64,000 nucleotides of DNA. It comes from Pseudidiomarina indica. GTDB lineage: Bacteria; Pseudomonadota; Gammaproteobacteria; Enterobacterales; Alteromonadaceae. The stretch lies in NCBI RefSeq assembly GCF_900104245.1, contig NZ_FMXN01000004.1, positions 1 through 64,000 of the forward strand, given 5' to 3'. Below, piece by piece: positions 14,664-24,526 of this stretch. Within the stretch, counting starts at the first letter, position 1. Every line of letters starts with the position of its first letter. The translations under genes and the position numbers were made by a program. Below the pieces are notes generated by a model. The model was not told the DNA's origin. It searched no databases and saw only the letters and a program-made list of their open reading frames with translations.

Positions 14664-16184
14664 TTAGAAACAACTTTCTAAATGTTTCGCTGGATCAGAA
14701 TCACGGGCTTTGAGAGCATCTTCTACCGTTAAGCCAAGCGCTTTCGCGACGCCTTCCGCATAGTCTGGATGGCAGTGATGGCATAAACGGATATGACGAT
14801 ATTTGATGAAGTCTTCAGCATCGCCCATCGCCCCTGCGGTGTTATTAAAGAGTGCTTGCTTTTGCTCATCACTCATTAAGTTAAACAACGCGCGCGGCTG
14901 GCTGAAATAGTCATCATCGTCTTGACGGAAGTTATAGCGAGCAGCATCACCATTAATGCGCAGTGGTGGCTCCAGATACTTCGGCTGTTCCTGCCACTGG
15001 GAGAAACTATTCGGCTCATAATGTGGACGGCCGCTATAGTTATCATCGGCACGACCTTGACCGTCACGAGCGTTACTATTCACTGGGCAACGTGCTTGGT
15101 TAACCGGTACCTGATAGTGGTTCACGCCCACTCGATAGCGTTGTGCGTCCGCATAGTTGACCAACCGTGCTTGCAACATTTTATCCGGAGAAACACCAAT
15201 TCCTGGAACCAAGTTGCTGGGCGCAAACGCTGCTTGCTCAACATCCAAGAAGTAGTTGTCTGAGTTACGATTCAACTCAAACTCACCCACTTCAATTAAT
15301 GGGTAATCCCCTTTTGGCCAAACTTTGGTGAGGTCGAATGGATGGTAAGGGACCTTCTCTGCGTCTTGCTCCGGCATAATTTGCACGTACATTTTCCATT
15401 TCGGGAAATCGCCTTGTTCAATGGCTTCGTACAAATCACGCTGATGGCTTTCACGATCCTGTGCAACCACAGCTGCCGCTTCCGCGTCCGTCAGGTTCTT
15501 AATGCCTTGCTGAGTACGCAAGTGGAACTTAACCCAGTACCGCTCGCCTTCGGCGTTCCAGAAGCTGTAAGTATGCGAACCAAAGCCGTGCATGTGACGA
15601 TAAGACGCTGGAATACCGCGATCACTCATCACCACGGTAACTTGGTGGAATGCCTCTGGTAGCAACGTCCAGAAATCCCAGTTATTGGTCGCTGAACGCA
15701 TGTTCGTGCGAGGGTCACGCTTCACCGCTTTGTTCAAGTCAGGGAATTTTAATGGGTCACGTAAGAAAAACACTGGCGTGTTGTTACCAACCAAGTCCCA
15801 GTTCCCTTCTTCCGTGTAAAATTTCATCGCAAATCCGCGAATATCACGTTCTGCGTCTGCGGCACCACGCTCACCGGCAACGGTACTAAACCGCACAAAC
15901 ATTTCAGTCTTTTTACCCACTTCACTAAAAATTTTCGCACAAGTGTATTTGGTAATGTCTTTGGTCACCGTGAATGTGCCAAATGCGCCTGAACCTTTCG
16001 CGTGCATTCTTCGCTCTGGAATCACTTCCCGTACGAAGTTAGCCAACTTCTCATTCAGCCAAAGATCTTGTGTCAACAACGGGCCACGTTGGCCTGCGGT
16101 TAAGCTATTCTGGTTATCTGGAACCGGAGCGCCAGCATTCGTGGTTAGCGGGGTAGGATCAAATGGGCATTTTTTGTCGCTCAT
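14664..16184 (-). CDS. katA: Catalase (small-subunit, clade 3)
   Basis: 506-aa monofunctional haem catalase, which converts hydrogen peroxide to water and oxygen. Visible residues are the distal His in [12 protein letters not shown], Asn in VGNNTPVFF, and the proximal Tyr ligand in [11 protein letters not shown]. The [12 protein letters not shown] and [11 protein letters not shown] stretches are canonical. The length matches small-subunit clade 3 enzymes. No signal peptide is present, so it is cytoplasmic. Other peroxide-removing enzymes in this window include the cytochrome c peroxidase, the 1-Cys peroxiredoxin and the Gpx-like protein. Confidence 0.95.
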   Translation of the reverse strand: MSDKKCPFDPTPLTTNAGAPVPDNQNSLTAGQRGPLLTQDLWLNEKLANFVREVIPERRMHAKGSGAFGTFTVTKDITKYTCAKIFSEVGKKTEMFVRFSTVAGERGAADAERDIRGFAMKFYTEEGNWDLVGNNTPVFFLRDPLKFPDLNKAVKRDPRTNMRSATNNWDFWTLLPEAFHQVTVVMSDRGIPASYRHMHGFGSHTYSFWNAEGERYWVKFHLRTQQGIKNLTDAEAAAVVAQDRESHQRDLYEAIEQGDFPKWKMYVQIMPEQDAEKVPYHPFDLTKVWPKGDYPLIEVGEFELNRNSDNYFLDVEQAAFAPSNLVPGIGVSPDKMLQARLVNYADAQRYRVGVNHYQVPVNQARCPVNSNARDGQGRADDNYSGRPHYEPNSFSQWQEQPKYLEPPLRINGDAARYNFRQDDDDYFSQPRALFNLMSDEQKQALFNNTAGAMGDAEDFIKYRHIRLCHHCHPDYAEGVAKALGLTVEDALKARDSDPAKHLESCF

Positions 16185-16307
16185 TCCATGACTCCTTCAT
16201 GTTGGGGTTAACATGCAAAACTGCATACCATAGGGATAGCATACTATTGGGTAGATTAGTAGGAGTAACCCAGCTTTTACTCGAGGTGATCAATGATATT
16301 GCAAGCG

Positions 16308-17054
16308 TTACACCACGGTCTTAACATGCGTGGGCAATAACTCCGCTGCAGCTTCATCCACTAAAACACGCAGGTGAGCATGTTGCTTCAACGCCGAGGC
16401 AGGCAGCTGCTCATCGATACCACTCTCATATAACCGCGCCATGATGTCAGCTTTATGACGACCTGTTGCCACCAAGAAAATTTCCTTGGCCGATAAAATT
16501 TCAGCAATCCCCATGGTGATGGCATGCGTTGGCACATCCTCGAACCGTTCAAAAAACCGACCATTATCACGTCGTGTTTTTTCCGACAGCGCCACCACAT
16601 GAGTGCGACTATCAAACGGTGTGCCCGGTTCATTGAAACCAATATGGCCATTGCTACCAATGCCAAGCAGCTGAATATCTAGCCCACCAACACGAGCTAA
16701 CTTTGCGGCGTAATCTTGGCACTCTTGCTCGGCATCTGAACAAACACCACACGGCAGGTGAACTTGCCCTGGCTGCAATCCGACTGCGGCAAACAAATGG
16801 TGCTGCATAAAATAGAAGTAACTTTGCGGATGATCGGGGGCAAGCCCAATATATTCATCCAAGTTAAATGTGGTAATCTGAGAAAGGTCCAAGGCTTCCG
16901 CTTGAATTCGTTGCAAGAGCCGCGCATAGATAGGTTCCATGGTGCTACCGGTCGCTAAGCCCAGTGACGTCGTTGGTTTCGTCCGAATCTGCTGCGCAAT
17001 ATGATCGGTCAGATAATCTGCGATTGCGTGAGCGTTTGAAAATACAACAAACAT
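16308..17054 (-). CDS. nagB: Glucosamine-6-phosphate deaminase
   Basis: 248-aa NagB, which converts glucosamine-6-phosphate to fructose-6-phosphate and ammonia. Conserved segments are the phosphate loop LGLATGSTMEPIY, the catalytic TTFNLDEYIGL (Asp) and GIGSNGHIGFNEPGTPF with the catalytic His and Glu. It is shorter than E. coli NagB (266 aa) and lacks part of the C-terminal allosteric segment, so it may not be regulated by GlcNAc-6P. No other nag genes are adjacent. Confidence 0.9.
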   Translation of the reverse strand: MFVVFSNAHAIADYLTDHIAQQIRTKPTTSLGLATGSTMEPIYARLLQRIQAEALDLSQITTFNLDEYIGLAPDHPQSYFYFMQHHLFAAVGLQPGQVHLPCGVCSDAEQECQDYAAKLARVGGLDIQLLGIGSNGHIGFNEPGTPFDSRTHVVALSEKTRRDNGRFFERFEDVPTHAITMGIAEILSAKEIFLVATGRHKADIMARLYESGIDEQLPASALKQHAHLRVLVDEAAAELLPTHVKTVV

Positions 17055-17161
17055 GCGGAATGCCCTTTCCTAGTTAATTTGGCGCACATAACGTGCGAAT
17101 TGAACCCTTTTTTTGCAATTCGGCCAGTATATCGAGCGTTATTTCTGAGGGCAATTGCTTT

Positions 17162-17177
17162 ATTGATAATTATCAAT
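17162..17177. promoter_or_regulatory. 16-nt perfect palindrome upstream of ccpA, Fur-box-like
   Basis: ATTGATAATTATCAAT is self-complementary and resembles half of the Fur consensus (GATAAT repeats). It lies 59-74 nt before the chosen ccpA start. FNR and Fur both regulate such peroxidases in relatives; the AT-rich TTGAT...ATCAA arms also match the FNR consensus TTGATnnnnATCAA, here with AATT in the centre. Confidence 0.5.
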
Positions 17178-17235
17178 GTCAAGCGTGCTTGCTCAAGTAT
17201 ACTCTCTGATACGTCGTAACATGAGGTTTGTTAAA

Positions 17236-18237
17236 ATGAAGGTGTTTTCTGCAATTGCTGTGGGAGCAATCTCAATTGCCGTACTTACCCCCACCTACGC
17301 TGAACAAGTTCGTCATGAACCCGTTCAAGTAATTCAGCCCTATATCAGTGAAGAGCCTGCCAAAGTAGAACTCGGCAAGCAGTTGTTCTTTGATCCACGC
17401 CTTTCAATGTCGGGCATTATCTCGTGTAACACGTGCCACAACTTGTCCTATGGTGGTACCGATAACCTGAAAACCTCGATTGGCCATAAATGGCAGGCTG
17501 GGCCTGTCAACTCGCCCACAGTTTTTAACTCCAGCTTACAAATCGCCCAATTTTGGGATGGTCGTGCGGTTGATCTGCAAGAGCAAGCGGCCGGCCCAAT
17601 TGCAGCGAACGTAGAAATGGCGATGCCACACTCGTTGGCGGTGGACGTGATTCAATCAATTCCTGGCTACCGCGAGCAAATCGCAGCAATTTATGGCACC
17701 GACCAAGTCACCTTGGACCACATTACCGATGCCATTGCAGAATTTGAGAAAACATTGGTCACTCCTAATTCCCCTTTTGACCAATGGTTAAAAGGTGATG
17801 ACAACGCCATCACTGCCCAACAGTTAGCAGGGTATGAGTTATTTAAAAGTGTGGGCTGTGTTAGCTGTCACTTTGGTGAAGCACTCGGTGGCAAGTCCTT
17901 TATGAAAATGGGGCTGGTGCAGCCTTATGAGTCAGACTCTCCGGCTCAAGGACGATTCGATGTGACCGGCAATGAAATGGATCGCTTTACCTTTAAAGTG
18001 CCCACCTTACGGAACGTCGCGCTCACCTATCCGTACTTTCACGATGGTGCCGCAGAAACCTTGGAAGAAGCGACTCAAGTGATGGGGCAACTACAGCTAG
18101 GTCGTAACTTTACGGAAGACGAGTTAGCCAGCTTAGTGGCATTTATGGAGTCACTCACTGGTGAGCGGCCCGAACTTACCTTGCCATTTTTACCTGAATC
18201 AGGTCCAGACACACCGCGTCCGGACCCGTTCAAATAA
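17236..18237 (+). CDS. ccpA: Di-haem cytochrome c peroxidase
   Basis: 333-aa periplasmic bacterial cytochrome c peroxidase, which reduces hydrogen peroxide with electrons from small c cytochromes. It has a signal peptide (MKVFSAIAVGAISIAV, cleavage after TYA) and two haem sites, CNTCH (low-potential domain) and CVSCH (electron-transferring domain). Also present are FDPRLSMSG, FWDGRAVDLQEQA and the late GNEMDRFTFKVPTLRNV, where a Met ligand is expected. The frame opens at 17176, but the leader starts at 17236 with GAGG 9 nt upstream; ATG 17221 is a second option. An FNR/Fur-like palindrome sits in the promoter. Confidence 0.9.
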   Translation: MKVFSAIAVGAISIAVLTPTYAEQVRHEPVQVIQPYISEEPAKVELGKQLFFDPRLSMSGIISCNTCHNLSYGGTDNLKTSIGHKWQAGPVNSPTVFNSSLQIAQFWDGRAVDLQEQAAGPIAANVEMAMPHSLAVDVIQSIPGYREQIAAIYGTDQVTLDHITDAIAEFEKTLVTPNSPFDQWLKGDDNAITAQQLAGYELFKSVGCVSCHFGEALGGKSFMKMGLVQPYESDSPAQGRFDVTGNEMDRFTFKVPTLRNVALTYPYFHDGAAETLEEATQVMGQLQLGRNFTEDELASLVAFMESLTGERPELTLPFLPESGPDTPRPDPFK

Positions 18238-18238
18238 C

Positions 18239-19951
18239 TTACTTCTGCGGGTGTTCAAAGACCTTCGCAACTCCTCGTCCACGAGGGTCTGCTACCGCCT
18301 GAATCTGGCCATCCACCACCTGGATGGCCTGAATATCTCCTAAATTCCAGCCTTGGGTTACTAATTGATAACCCCGCGCCCGCAACTCAGCTTGTGTTGT
18401 TGCATCTAATTCACCATAAGGCTCCATGGTGATCTGATCTTTCGGCAACAACTGATGGTGGAAGCGCGGTGCTGATACAGCGTCTGACAACGACATGCCA
18501 AAGTCATACACGTTATTGATAACTTGGAAAATTGACGTAAAAATTGTCGAGCCACCGGGGGTTCCAATCACCATGGCGACCTCATCATCGCGGACCAATA
18601 ACGTCGGCGCCATGGATGAAAGCATGCGTTTACCCGGCTCGATAGCGTTGGCATCACTGCCGACCACGCCAAACGCATTCGGCACCCCAGCTTTCGCCGA
18701 GAAGTCGTCCATTTCATTATTCAGCAAGAACCCGGCACCTTCGACGACCACTCCATTGCCGTAGCTGAGATTCAAGGTATACGTATTCGAAACCGCATTC
18801 CCATATTGGTCAATAATGGAGAAATGCGTGGTGTTATAGCTTTCCAACCCAGGTTTTACATCCGCAGTGACAGAAATTGCGGTTGGATTAATTTCTGCGG
18901 CACGACGTTCTAAGTAGTCCACCGCTAATAACTCTGCTTGAGGAACCGTAGTAAACGCCGGGTCTCCTAAATAATCAGCCCGGTCAGCAAACACTCGCTT
19001 CTCAATTTCTGCAATTAAGTGCACGTATTGCGGACTATTATGAGGCACCTGTTCAAAATGCTCGGCTAAACGCTCCTTTATGCCCAGCAACTGAGCCAAT
19101 GCAATGCCGCCGGAACTTGGCGGTGGTGCCGTGACCAGTTGATGACCCTGCCAGTCAATAACAAGCGGTGTGCGCCATTCCGCTCGGTAGTTTTGTAAAT
19201 CTTCATGGGTAATCAAGCCACCATCGCGTTCCATTTGAGCGACTAACAACGCGGCTGTTTGCCCCTGATAAAAGTCTGCTGGCCCCTGCTCTGCAATACG
19301 TTTTAGCGTGGCCGCCAATTCTTCTTGCACCAACAGCGTCCCCGCTTGCATGGTGCCGAAATAATCCATGAAGTTGGTGGTTTCTGCCAACTTCTCAAAC
19401 AGGTTCGAACGGTAAATCGCTTGTTTGTCAGACACCTCAAAGCCGTTTTCAGCGTAGTAAATAGCCGGTTGAATTAAATCAGCCCAGGGCAACTGACCAA
19501 ACTTTTGGTGCGCTTCCCACATTCCCATCACGGTGCCAGGAACACCACTGGCTTTAACACCCACCAAACTCAAATCAGGAATCACTTCCCCGTGTTCATC
19601 CAGGTACATGTCACGATAGGCTGCTCCGGGGGCGGTTTCACGATAATCAAGGTAGTATGGCTGGCCTTCGTACCAAATGGTCATAAAGCCACCGCCACCA
19701 ATGTTCCCAGCCTCGGGATAGGTCACCGCAAGGCTAAATGCGGTTGCGATGGCCGCGTCCACGGCATTGCCCCCTTGCGCCAAAATTTGTTCCGCCACCA
19801 AGGCTCCGTATTGGTCCGGCGATGCCACAGCACCAAAAGACGCATTAGGCGTCTCTTTAGCAGCCATAGTAGATGACGAGGAAGGGTCTGCTAATGAGCA
19901 GCCCATGACAGTAAAAATGAGGGAAATACTTACGATAGTCCGATACAACAT
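18239..19951 (-). CDS. ggt: Gamma-glutamyltransferase, lipoprotein
   Basis: 570-aa Ntn-hydrolase that splits or transfers gamma-glutamyl groups, for example from glutathione. The N-terminus carries a lipobox (LIFTVMGC), so the enzyme should be membrane-anchored in the periplasm. The autocatalytic cleavage site is in SYNTTHFSIIDQYGN, where the second Thr becomes the nucleophile. GNIGGGGFM, LNNEMDDF, and SSMAPTLLV with GTPGGSTIFT are canonical. Convergent with ccpA with only 1 nt between stops. Confidence 0.93.
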   Translation of the reverse strand: MLYRTIVSISLIFTVMGCSLADPSSSSTMAAKETPNASFGAVASPDQYGALVAEQILAQGGNAVDAAIATAFSLAVTYPEAGNIGGGGFMTIWYEGQPYYLDYRETAPGAAYRDMYLDEHGEVIPDLSLVGVKASGVPGTVMGMWEAHQKFGQLPWADLIQPAIYYAENGFEVSDKQAIYRSNLFEKLAETTNFMDYFGTMQAGTLLVQEELAATLKRIAEQGPADFYQGQTAALLVAQMERDGGLITHEDLQNYRAEWRTPLVIDWQGHQLVTAPPPSSGGIALAQLLGIKERLAEHFEQVPHNSPQYVHLIAEIEKRVFADRADYLGDPAFTTVPQAELLAVDYLERRAAEINPTAISVTADVKPGLESYNTTHFSIIDQYGNAVSNTYTLNLSYGNGVVVEGAGFLLNNEMDDFSAKAGVPNAFGVVGSDANAIEPGKRMLSSMAPTLLVRDDEVAMVIGTPGGSTIFTSIFQVINNVYDFGMSLSDAVSAPRFHHQLLPKDQITMEPYGELDATTQAELRARGYQLVTQGWNLGDIQAIQVVDGQIQAVADPRGRGVAKVFEHPQK

Positions 19952-20032
19952 ATTGCGCTCCTATCGGTCGGCATAAACAGACTCAGCTTCAATGAATACG
20001 TGGCCATTGCGGGGGCTCTTTCGATGTGTCGC

Positions 20033-20692
20033 TTATTCCGTGCCATCCATGCCGTAGAATTGGACACCAATTTCAATGCGCGGGCGGTCATTTTTCACGC
20101 GCCAGCGGTTGGTGTCTCTCAGGGAGTATATGCACCCGCAGTATTCCTGCTGGTAAAAGCGCTCACGCTTGGCCAGTTCAACCATCCGTTGCGACCCGCC
20201 CTGTTTACGCCAGTTAAAGGTCCAATAGGTGACGTCAGGATACCGTGATGCAGCACGCACCCCACAGTCGTTGATTTGATCCATATTCTTCCAACGCGAG
20301 ATTCCCAAACAGCTGGTAATTGCATCAAAGCCATTCTCATGGGCGTACAGCGCCGTTCGTTCAAATCGCATATCGAAACAAGCCGTACAACGCTCGCCGC
20401 GTTCCGGCTCCCACTCTAGCCCCTTCACCCGCTCGAACCAATTTTTGGTGTCGTAGTCCGCATCAATAAACGGAATGCCCAGTTTTTCCGCGAAGCGGAT
20501 ATTCTCTTCTTTGCGAATGAGATATTCTTTTTCTGGATGAATATTTGGGTTATAGAAAAATACCGTGATGTCGATTCCGGCATTTACCATCCGCTCCATC
20601 ACATCACCGGCACAGGGTGCACAGCAAGAGTGCAACAACACTTTGTTCGACTCTGTAGGGGCTTCTAACACAATACTTTCTAACTTAGACAT
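20033..20692 (-). CDS. queH: Epoxyqueuosine reductase QueH
   Basis: 219-aa QueH (formerly DUF208), the cobalamin-independent enzyme that reduces epoxyqueuosine to queuosine in tRNA. The iron-sulfur and active-site cysteines are visible: [10 protein letters not shown] near the N-terminus, [11 protein letters not shown] in the middle and [12 protein letters not shown] at the end. The start at 20692 has an AGGT 6-10 nt upstream and aligns with the family. The frame is open for 31 further codons, but these have no homology character. Confidence 0.92.
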   Translation of the reverse strand: MSKLESIVLEAPTESNKVLLHSCCAPCAGDVMERMVNAGIDITVFFYNPNIHPEKEYLIRKEENIRFAEKLGIPFIDADYDTKNWFERVKGLEWEPERGERCTACFDMRFERTALYAHENGFDAITSCLGISRWKNMDQINDCGVRAASRYPDVTYWTFNWRKQGGSQRMVELAKRERFYQQEYCGCIYSLRDTNRWRVKNDRPRIEIGVQFYGMDGTE

Positions 20693-20901
20693 ACGGCTAC
20701 CTAAAGGTTTTCTCAAGCTCGACGACAACGAGTAATCAATAAGTATAGCAAGTCCTGCGCTAACTCGAAATATCAGCCGCCGCATTTGCCCGACACCCGC
20801 CCTTATAACCTTTAGCTATATAAAATCGTGATTGATTCCTTTCTGTCTAACTCGCTTCCTTTAAAATAGTCTCATCATTCTAGGATTATTAGGATCAAAT
20901 C

Positions 20902-21927
20902 ATGATGCAACAGCACCACGTAACCTTACCGTTACCTGTGTTAAAGCTTGCGCAATGGCACCAAGGGGGTGCAGCGCGTGTGCAATTTGTTGAAGAATTA
21001 GGCCGCGCCGCCCGTGAGTACGGATTTTTTTATTTAACCGACCATGGCATTCCCGCTGCGCAGATAGAACAGGTAATGACATTATCTCAGCAATTTTTTC
21101 AGCTACCGGCGGCTCAGAAGCAGCAAGTAGCGATGGTGAATTCTCCTCATTTTCGCGGTTACTCGACCATTGGCAGTGAATTAACCAATGGCCGTTCTGA
21201 TCAGCGTGAACAGTTTGACTACATGCAAGAAGAAAAGGCGCTCGACCCTGCAGCCATGACTACCCATTGGCACCATTTGATTGGGCCGAATCAATGGCCT
21301 TCCGCCCTGCCATCCATGCGAGACACCTTACTGACTTGGCAACAACAACTCTCGAGCATCAGCATGGAGTTGCTGGAAGCGTTTGCCCTGGCTTTGGAGC
21401 AAGCACCGACTGCTTTTCATCGTTCCATTGGCGAGCAGCCCTACACCCATACAAAATTAATTCGTTATCCGCAGCGCCCGAGCAATAACAACCAAGGGGT
21501 TGGCGCGCATAAAGATCCTGGGTATCTCACCTTGGTTCTACAAGACGAACAGTCCGGGCTAGAAGTTCAGCACCAAGGTGAATGGTTATCTGTGGTGCCG
21601 TTACCCGGTGCATTTGTGGTCAATATTGGGGAGCTCTTAGAACTGGCGTCCGATGGCTATTTACAAGCCACCTATCATCGGGTTGTCAGCCCTAACAATG
21701 CCCAAGAACGATACTCCATCGCTTTTTTCATGGCCGCTCAACTTGCCGCCGAGGTGCCCTATTTAGCACTGCCAGCACATTTAAAACGCTTGGCACAGGG
21801 GCCATCCAGTGATCCCAACAACCCATTATTCCGCCAAGTCGGGCAAAATGTATTTAAAGGACGACTGCGTTCTCACCCTGATGTGGCACAACGGTTCTAC
21901 AGTGAGTTGCTGAAAAACGCGGGCTAG
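20902..21927 (+). CDS. 2-oxoglutarate/Fe(II)-dependent oxygenase, isopenicillin N synthase-like
   Basis: 341-aa protein of the isopenicillin-N-synthase-like oxygenase family. An N-terminal DIOX_N part (YGFFYLTDHGIP, RGYSTIGSE) is followed by the Fe(II) triad: H and D in GAHKDPGYLTLVLQD and the second His in TYHRVV. The 2OG-binding Arg-x-Ser is in ERYSIAFF. It resembles bacterial YbiU/flavonol-synthase-type oxygenases of unknown substrate. Monocistronic. An ATG 3 nt later (20905) is equally possible. Confidence 0.83.
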   Translation: MMQQHHVTLPLPVLKLAQWHQGGAARVQFVEELGRAAREYGFFYLTDHGIPAAQIEQVMTLSQQFFQLPAAQKQQVAMVNSPHFRGYSTIGSELTNGRSDQREQFDYMQEEKALDPAAMTTHWHHLIGPNQWPSALPSMRDTLLTWQQQLSSISMELLEAFALALEQAPTAFHRSIGEQPYTHTKLIRYPQRPSNNNQGVGAHKDPGYLTLVLQDEQSGLEVQHQGEWLSVVPLPGAFVVNIGELLELASDGYLQATYHRVVSPNNAQERYSIAFFMAAQLAAEVPYLALPAHLKRLAQGPSSDPNNPLFRQVGQNVFKGRLRSHPDVAQRFYSELLKNAG

Positions 21928-22008
21928 ATTTACGATTACCGTAAAATAATGATTGTATAACATAAAAACATGATCTATCTTGAACTCACCTTACTTAGGA
22001 GATAGCTC

Positions 22009-22611
22009 ATGAATCACCCGTATAAATTAGCCGGAATTGCTGCCCTACTACTTGCGGTATTGTTTCCACTTTATTGGCTCACCGGCATTGTGGACCTGAT
22101 CAGTGGGGGCTTGGATGTTATCCATACTGACATTCAAACCCTCGATGCTTGGGATTTACTCTTTGTTATTATTGGCGTTCTTGAGGTTTATGTTTATTTA
22201 AAACTCAGCCATTACTTCCGCGATCAGTTACACGGGAGCTTTGCTGCCATCAGCTTCAAAATCATGGCCCTTTTGATTGCCCTGTTCCACGGCCTTGTGC
22301 TGGTTGATGTATGGTTCGCGCTCAGCCAAACAACCTCATCCGCGCAAGAGATTGCTGAGCTTACATCCTTAGCAACATTGATTCTGGGCGGGCTCTATTG
22401 CATTGCGACCTTGGCGATGTGCATTGCAACGTTAAGTCGCTTTCGTGCTTTGCCTTATTTATTGCGGGCGTTCTGCATCGGCATGCTCTTCATGGCTGTT
22501 TTCCACCTCACGCTGGTGTTAACCATTGTCGGTTATCTATTGTTCCCAGCGCTATTGGTACTCTTAGCCATCCACTGGTTAACCGCTGAGCAGTACGCAG
22601 AAGTGGTATAG
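22009..22611 (+). CDS. DUF2975-type membrane protein
   Basis: 200-aa protein with four hydrophobic segments (about residues 8-28, 50-68, 84-106, 120-142) and a further hydrophobic end, in the DUF2975 pattern. The gene for a small XRE regulator begins 4 nt after its stop. DUF2975 proteins and such regulators are a recurrent pair (like Bacillus YoaS-YozG), thought to be a membrane component with its own transcription factor. No biochemical role is established. Confidence 0.75.
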   Translation: MNHPYKLAGIAALLLAVLFPLYWLTGIVDLISGGLDVIHTDIQTLDAWDLLFVIIGVLEVYVYLKLSHYFRDQLHGSFAAISFKIMALLIALFHGLVLVDVWFALSQTTSSAQEIAELTSLATLILGGLYCIATLAMCIATLSRFRALPYLLRAFCIGMLFMAVFHLTLVLTIVGYLLFPALLVLLAIHWLTAEQYAEVV

Positions 22612-22615
22612 ACGA

Positions 22616-22831
22616 ATGATTCAAGTAAATTTAGATGTTGAGTTAGCAAAAAATAAGATGACCCTGACGGAATTGTCGGAACGGGTGGGCGTTTCACTCA
22701 CCAATTTGTCACTCCTGAAAACTGGCAAAGTGAAGGCAATTCGGTTCAGCACGCTTGATGCAATATGTCGAGAATTGCAGTGCCAACCGGGGGATATCCT
22801 TGCTTTTATTGACTCCGTCGACCATACCTAA
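22616..22831 (+). CDS. Small XRE-family transcriptional regulator (YozG-like)
   Basis: 71-aa single-domain helix-turn-helix protein: LTELSERVGVSLTNLSLLKT forms the HTH, followed by FSTLDAICRELQCQPGDIL, the typical last helices of Cro/CI proteins of the YozG group. Co-transcribed with the DUF2975 membrane protein (4-nt gap), which it probably regulates. A terminator hairpin follows. Confidence 0.88.
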   Translation: MIQVNLDVELAKNKMTLTELSERVGVSLTNLSLLKTGKVKAIRFSTLDAICRELQCQPGDILAFIDSVDHT

Positions 22832-22861
22832 ATCTAAGACTTTAGTCGCATACACCGATCA

Positions 22862-22895
22862 AGGGCTCCAATTCATCATAGAATAGAGCCCTTAT
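22862..22895 (+). terminator. Terminator of the DUF2975/XRE pair
   Basis: AGGGCTC / GAGCCCT stem around a 17-nt AT-rich loop, followed by TATACCT. The large loop makes it a weak candidate. Confidence 0.45.
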
Positions 22896-22954
22896 ACCTG
22901 CATTGCTTACGACACAAAGGATGCAGTTTTGTGAGTTAACCTACAGGTAAGATC

Positions 22955-24478
22955 ATGTCTAAACAATCCCGAATTTTATGTTCAGCTCTACAACACCTGG
23001 TCATGAGTGCCGAAGAAGCGGCAGCGATGATTCCAGCAGGAGCGAACGTTGGAATGAGCGGTTTTACCGGAGCTGGCTATCCAAAAGCGGTTCCCGGTGC
23101 TTTAGCTGAGCGAATCCGTGCGCATAATACTGCGGGCGGGCAACCTTTCCGGATTAATGTTTTAACCGGTGCCTCAACCGCACCTGAATTAGACGGCAAG
23201 CTCGCTGAAGTAGATGGCATTGAAATGCGCTTACCCTTCCAAAGTGACCCGATTTGCCGGGCGCGCATTAACGAAGGCACCATGAACTATGCGGACTACC
23301 ACTTATCCGAAGTGGCCCAATACGCATGGGCTGGCTTTTTCGGAAAAATGGATATTGCCATTATTGAAGTGGTCGGTATTCGCGAAGATGGGTCGTTAAT
23401 TCCGTCATCATCGGTCGGCAATAACAAAACCTGGATTGAACAAGCCGATAAAGTCATTTTAGAAGTTAACCATACTCAGAGTCTCCGCATGGAAGGCATG
23501 CATGACATCTACTACGGCACCGCGTTACCACCAAACCGTAAACCGATTCAACTGACTGAGCCGGATCAACGCGTTGGTGAGCTTTATTTACGCTGTCCGA
23601 TTGAAAAGGTCATTGCCATTGTCGAAACCAATGCACCTGATCGTAATTCACCATTTAAAGAGCCGGATGACGCATCACGCCGAATTGCCGAGCATATTCT
23701 GAAGTTCTTTGACAGCGAAGTCGCCAAAGGCCGCTTGCCAGAAAACTTACTACCTTTGCAGTCCGGGGTTGGCAACATCCCGAACGCGGTACTCGAAGCA
23801 CTGGATAGCGGCGACTATAAGAATTTGACCGCCTATACCGAGGTGATTCAAGACGGTATGTTGAAAATGCTCAAATCCGGAACCTTACGGATGGCATCTG
23901 CCACGGCATTTTCGCTGAGTCCTGACGGTATCGCTGAGTTTGATAAGGATATTGAGTTCTATCGTGAGCGGATTATTTTACGTCCACAAGAAATCAGTAA
24001 CCATCCGGAAATCGCGCGTCGACTTGGGGTCATTGCAACCAACGCGATGATCGAAGCGGATATTTACGGCAACGTGAACTCGACCCATATTATGGGAACC
24101 CGAATGATGAACGGTATTGGTGGTTCAGGTGACTTTGCCCGAAACGGCTACTTGTCAATTTTCATGTCACCGTCGACCGCCAAAGATGGCAAAATCTCGA
24201 CCATCGTACCTATGGTCTCGCACGTTGACCATACGGAGCACGATGTGAAAGTCATTGTGACCGAGCAAGGTCTTGCAGACTTACGTGGGTTATCACCACG
24301 TCAGCGCGCGAAGGCTATTATCGAAAATTGTGCTCACCCAGACTTTAAACCAATGCTGCTCGATTATTTTGAGCGTGCTTGTGCAAGTGGTCGTGGAATG
24401 CACACCCCTCATTTACTCCAAGAGGCGTTGAGCTGGCACGAACAGTTTGAACAAACCGGAACCATGCGCCGTGAGTAA
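22955..24478 (+). CDS. Acetyl-CoA hydrolase / succinyl-CoA:acetate CoA-transferase
   Basis: 507-aa class I CoA-transferase-like enzyme with two Rossmann-like halves. N-terminal GMSGFTGAGYPKAVP is the CoA-binding opening; the catalytic Glu lies in TAYTEVIQDGM; the second half has DIYGNVNSTHIMGTRMMNG and EQGLADLRGLSPRQRA. Relatives interconvert succinyl-CoA and acetate (AarC, ScpC) or hydrolyse acetyl-CoA; the sequence alone does not decide between them. Monocistronic with its own terminator. Confidence 0.88.
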   Translation: MSKQSRILCSALQHLVMSAEEAAAMIPAGANVGMSGFTGAGYPKAVPGALAERIRAHNTAGGQPFRINVLTGASTAPELDGKLAEVDGIEMRLPFQSDPICRARINEGTMNYADYHLSEVAQYAWAGFFGKMDIAIIEVVGIREDGSLIPSSSVGNNKTWIEQADKVILEVNHTQSLRMEGMHDIYYGTALPPNRKPIQLTEPDQRVGELYLRCPIEKVIAIVETNAPDRNSPFKEPDDASRRIAEHILKFFDSEVAKGRLPENLLPLQSGVGNIPNAVLEALDSGDYKNLTAYTEVIQDGMLKMLKSGTLRMASATAFSLSPDGIAEFDKDIEFYRERIILRPQEISNHPEIARRLGVIATNAMIEADIYGNVNSTHIMGTRMMNGIGGSGDFARNGYLSIFMSPSTAKDGKISTIVPMVSHVDHTEHDVKVIVTEQGLADLRGLSPRQRAKAIIENCAHPDFKPMLLDYFERACASGRGMHTPHLLQEALSWHEQFEQTGTMRRE

Positions 24479-24486
24479 ATAAGTAT

Positions 24487-24519
24487 CGAGGGATGCACCC
24501 GCCCGAAGTGCATCCCTCG
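24487..24519. terminator. Terminator between CoA-transferase and ABC genes
   Basis: CGAGGGATGCAC / GTGCATCCCTCG, 12-bp perfect stem with a 9-nt loop. It lies between convergent genes; no strong U-tract on either side. Confidence 0.6.
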
Positions 24520-24526
24520 TTACGCC

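Noticed and set aside
16229-16260. OxyR site upstream of catalase
   Set aside because: ATAG and CTAT half-motifs are present once with suitable spacing, but the second repeat of the OxyR pattern is missing, so it is too weak to list.
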